Positions 62,927 through 64,000 of a stretch of DNA of 64,000 bases are shown piece by piece. The DNA comes from Pegea sp. RAD2-039 (taxonomy: Eukaryota; Chordata; Thaliacea; Salpida; Salpidae), in contig JAQGEQ010000091.1 of NCBI GenBank assembly GCA_034620365.1, forward strand, positions 248,001 through 312,000, in the 5' to 3' direction. Under the pieces are notes generated by a model, which did not search any database, was not told the DNA's origin, and saw nothing but the letters and a program-made list of their open reading frames with translations. Made by a program: the position numbers and the translations under genes. Position 1 is the stretch's first letter. Every line of letters starts with the position of its first letter.

Positions 62927-63991
62927 TGACGTCATCACATCTTTTTTTCGTGTAGTTTCGTCACAAATTCTTTATAGTCGATTTGTCGCAAATATTCCTG
63001 CATGATGACGTCACATGAGTGTTTGAAGTAATGACGTCATCACTTACTTCTAGCTGCTTTTTATCTTTTCGTTTCTTGGTCGTATTGCGCTTGATGACGT
63101 CATTGGTGTTTGAAGTGATGACGTCATCGCTCAATTCTAGCTGCTTTTCATTTTTTCGTTTTGTGGTTGCATCGCGTTTGATGACGTCAGCAGTTGGCGA
63201 TGGAGTTCTCATCGAAGTTCGCAGCGGGGTTCCACCTAACTTTGATGGCGAAATTGGAACCGAAATTAAATTGACGCGTCGCTGGTGTTGTGACGTCATC
63301 AACGTCGAGCGTAAGCTTCTTCGTTTTGGTGTTGCTGACGAGTCGTCGTCATTATCGTTTCGACAATCAAAAGGAAGTGAATCGCGACTCGTCGATGACA
63401 TCATCGAACGACTCGGTGACGTCACGATGTAACCGCTCGTGCCGCTGACTGGCGCTTCTTTGCTGTTAAATAAGTGATGATGACGTCATAAACGCGCGTT
63501 GATGAAGTCACAAAACTCACTTGACGTTTTGAGAGCTATTCAACCAAGCATTGAGATTGGAGTCGTCGTTGCCATGAAAACCAGTTGCTAATGACGTCAT
63601 GAAGACGCCTTCAGGTGAAATAGTTGTCAGATTAGTAGTGATAGGCGGTGGTTGTGACGTCACTGTGACGTTATTAGCGCGAAGTTGTTCAGTGAATGTT
63701 GAGATGACGTCATTCAGATCGGGTTCTTGTCCTTCAGCTACAGTCATCACACAACTCTTAACTACGTCACTAATTATGACGTCACTTTTTTTCGCTACTG
63801 GATTCGATTCAGCTGATGACGTATTTTTCTTCTGTGACGTCACTGTGGTCGTTTTTTTTGCTCGTGACGTAGTCGAGCTTTTCTTGCTACCTCGTGACGG
63901 CAGTTGTGCTTTTTTCACTTTTTGTGACGTCACCACTCTTTTGCTTCGCTTGGGCTTAGCATCAGTTTCGTAATCGTTGTTTATGACGTCA
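62927..63991. repeat. Cluster of sixteen TGACGTCA palindromes
   Basis: Perfect TGACGTCA occurs at 62927, 63006, 63032, 63095, 63119, 63182, 63291, 63417, 63481, 63592, 63655, 63705, 63777, 63835, 63925 and 63984. Near-matches (for example 63665, 63817) add to these. They fall in coding DNA in two reading frames, in the intron (63481) and beyond the stop (62927). TGACGTCA is the classic CRE bound by CREB/ATF bZIP factors; whether it acts so here is unknown. Confidence 0.9.
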
Positions 63992-64000
63992 TTCGTTCGT
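62961..64000 (-). CDS. 3' part of an unidentified basic, Ser/Thr-rich protein (5' end outside window)
   Basis: Two exons are visible: 63521-64000 (open to the window edge) and 62961-63462 (to the stop), joined in phase across a 58-nt GT-AG intron; about 326 residues are visible. The protein is rich in Lys, Ser and Thr, with SP/TP sites (ISPSKLGGTPLRTSMRTPSP) of the kind used by proline-directed kinases, basic clusters that could act as nuclear signals (KRKDKK, KRSKR) and no domain I recognise. Residues near the C-terminus contain two 29-residue tandem repeats (DVIKR...QLE). Codon use is much more GC-rich than the neighbourhood because the DNA word TGACGTCA recurs in it. Short plus-strand ORFs here are antisense shadows. 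A nuclear or chromatin-linked role is only a guess. Confidence 0.6.
63020..63193. repeat. Tandem duplication, two 87-bp units within the right-edge gene
   Basis: Two diverged copies start at 63020 and 63107, recognisable by TGTTTGAAGT, a TGACGTCAT(C) site and CTAGCTGCTTTT. They encode a 29-residue repeat on the minus strand. Both keep their two TGACGTCA sites (63032/63095 and 63119/63182) while the sequence between has diverged. Confidence 0.8.

Larger units (their letters stand above)
60431..62960. other. Spacer between convergent GTF3C1 and the right-edge gene
   Basis: About 2.5 kb, mostly AT-rich. Contains a degenerate tRNA-like element (61405-61475), a possible coding remnant (62544-62716) and a short coding-like stretch at about 60725-60800 (GKPIKDQGDGLSFVLDESAN) that I could not extend. 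No complete gene seen. Confidence 0.45.

Noticed and set aside
63599-63973. 124-codon plus-strand ORF and its neighbour at 63019-63432
   Set aside because: Antisense shadows made long by the GC-rich TGACGTCA-containing exons; the minus strand has matching splice sites and a sensible C-terminus.

Overview
The window is nuclear DNA of an AT-rich, intron-rich animal. Genes on both strands have GT-AG introns, metazoan-specific proteins occur (a DIX-domain Wnt-pathway protein and a CPAMD8-type thioester protein), and intergenic space is long and AT-rich. The mix of mini-introns (about 45-55 nt), CR1/L2-like LINE copies and genes absent from flies and worms suggests an aquatic invertebrate outside the ecdysozoans. 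I cannot name the species from sequence alone. All gene models below were built by hand: exons were joined at visible splice sites, keeping the reading frame and family homology. Each main model closes to a whole number of codons.

Layout. 455-2149 (-): a two-exon microsomal cytochrome P450 of the CYP4 type. 5132-9583 (+): a ten-exon SLC6 neutral amino acid transporter closest to SLC6A15/SLC6A17, with a 5'-truncated LINE in one intron. 11577-20923 (-): an eleven-exon SLC7 light-chain amino acid exchanger like b(0,+)AT, whose 5.3 kb intron 5 carries a nearly intact LINE (about 13935-18188) in the opposite orientation. 20924-28761: a gene-poor AT-rich stretch. 28762-40493 (+): a 33-exon secreted thioester protein of the CPAMD8 type (alpha-2-macroglobulin core, FAMeT insert, GCGEQ thioester, receptor-binding domain, Kazal domain). 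43611-46447 (-): DIXDC1 (CH domain, coiled coil, DIX domain). 49337-49993 (-): an intronless proteasome beta-1 subunit (PSMB6). 52857-60430 (+): GTF3C1, the largest TFIIIC subunit, 28 exons. 62961-64000 (-): the 3' part of an unidentified basic protein, lying in a 1.07 kb stretch that holds sixteen TGACGTCA palindromes.

The genes do not form one pathway. They are a run of unrelated housekeeping, transport and extracellular genes: two convergent amino acid transporters, one innate-immunity-like secreted protein, one Wnt scaffold, one proteasome subunit and one Pol III factor. Four copies of the same LINE family (all on the + strand) and two copies of a second dispersed repeat are scattered through introns and spacers.

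The strongest oddities are the TGACGTCA cluster at the right edge, the run of uniformly tiny introns with raised GC in the second half of GTF3C1, the complete multi-domain CPAMD8 gene with an 18-nt microexon, a GC-AG intron in the SLC7 gene, and the LINE that is one nonsense codon away from a full-length ORF2.
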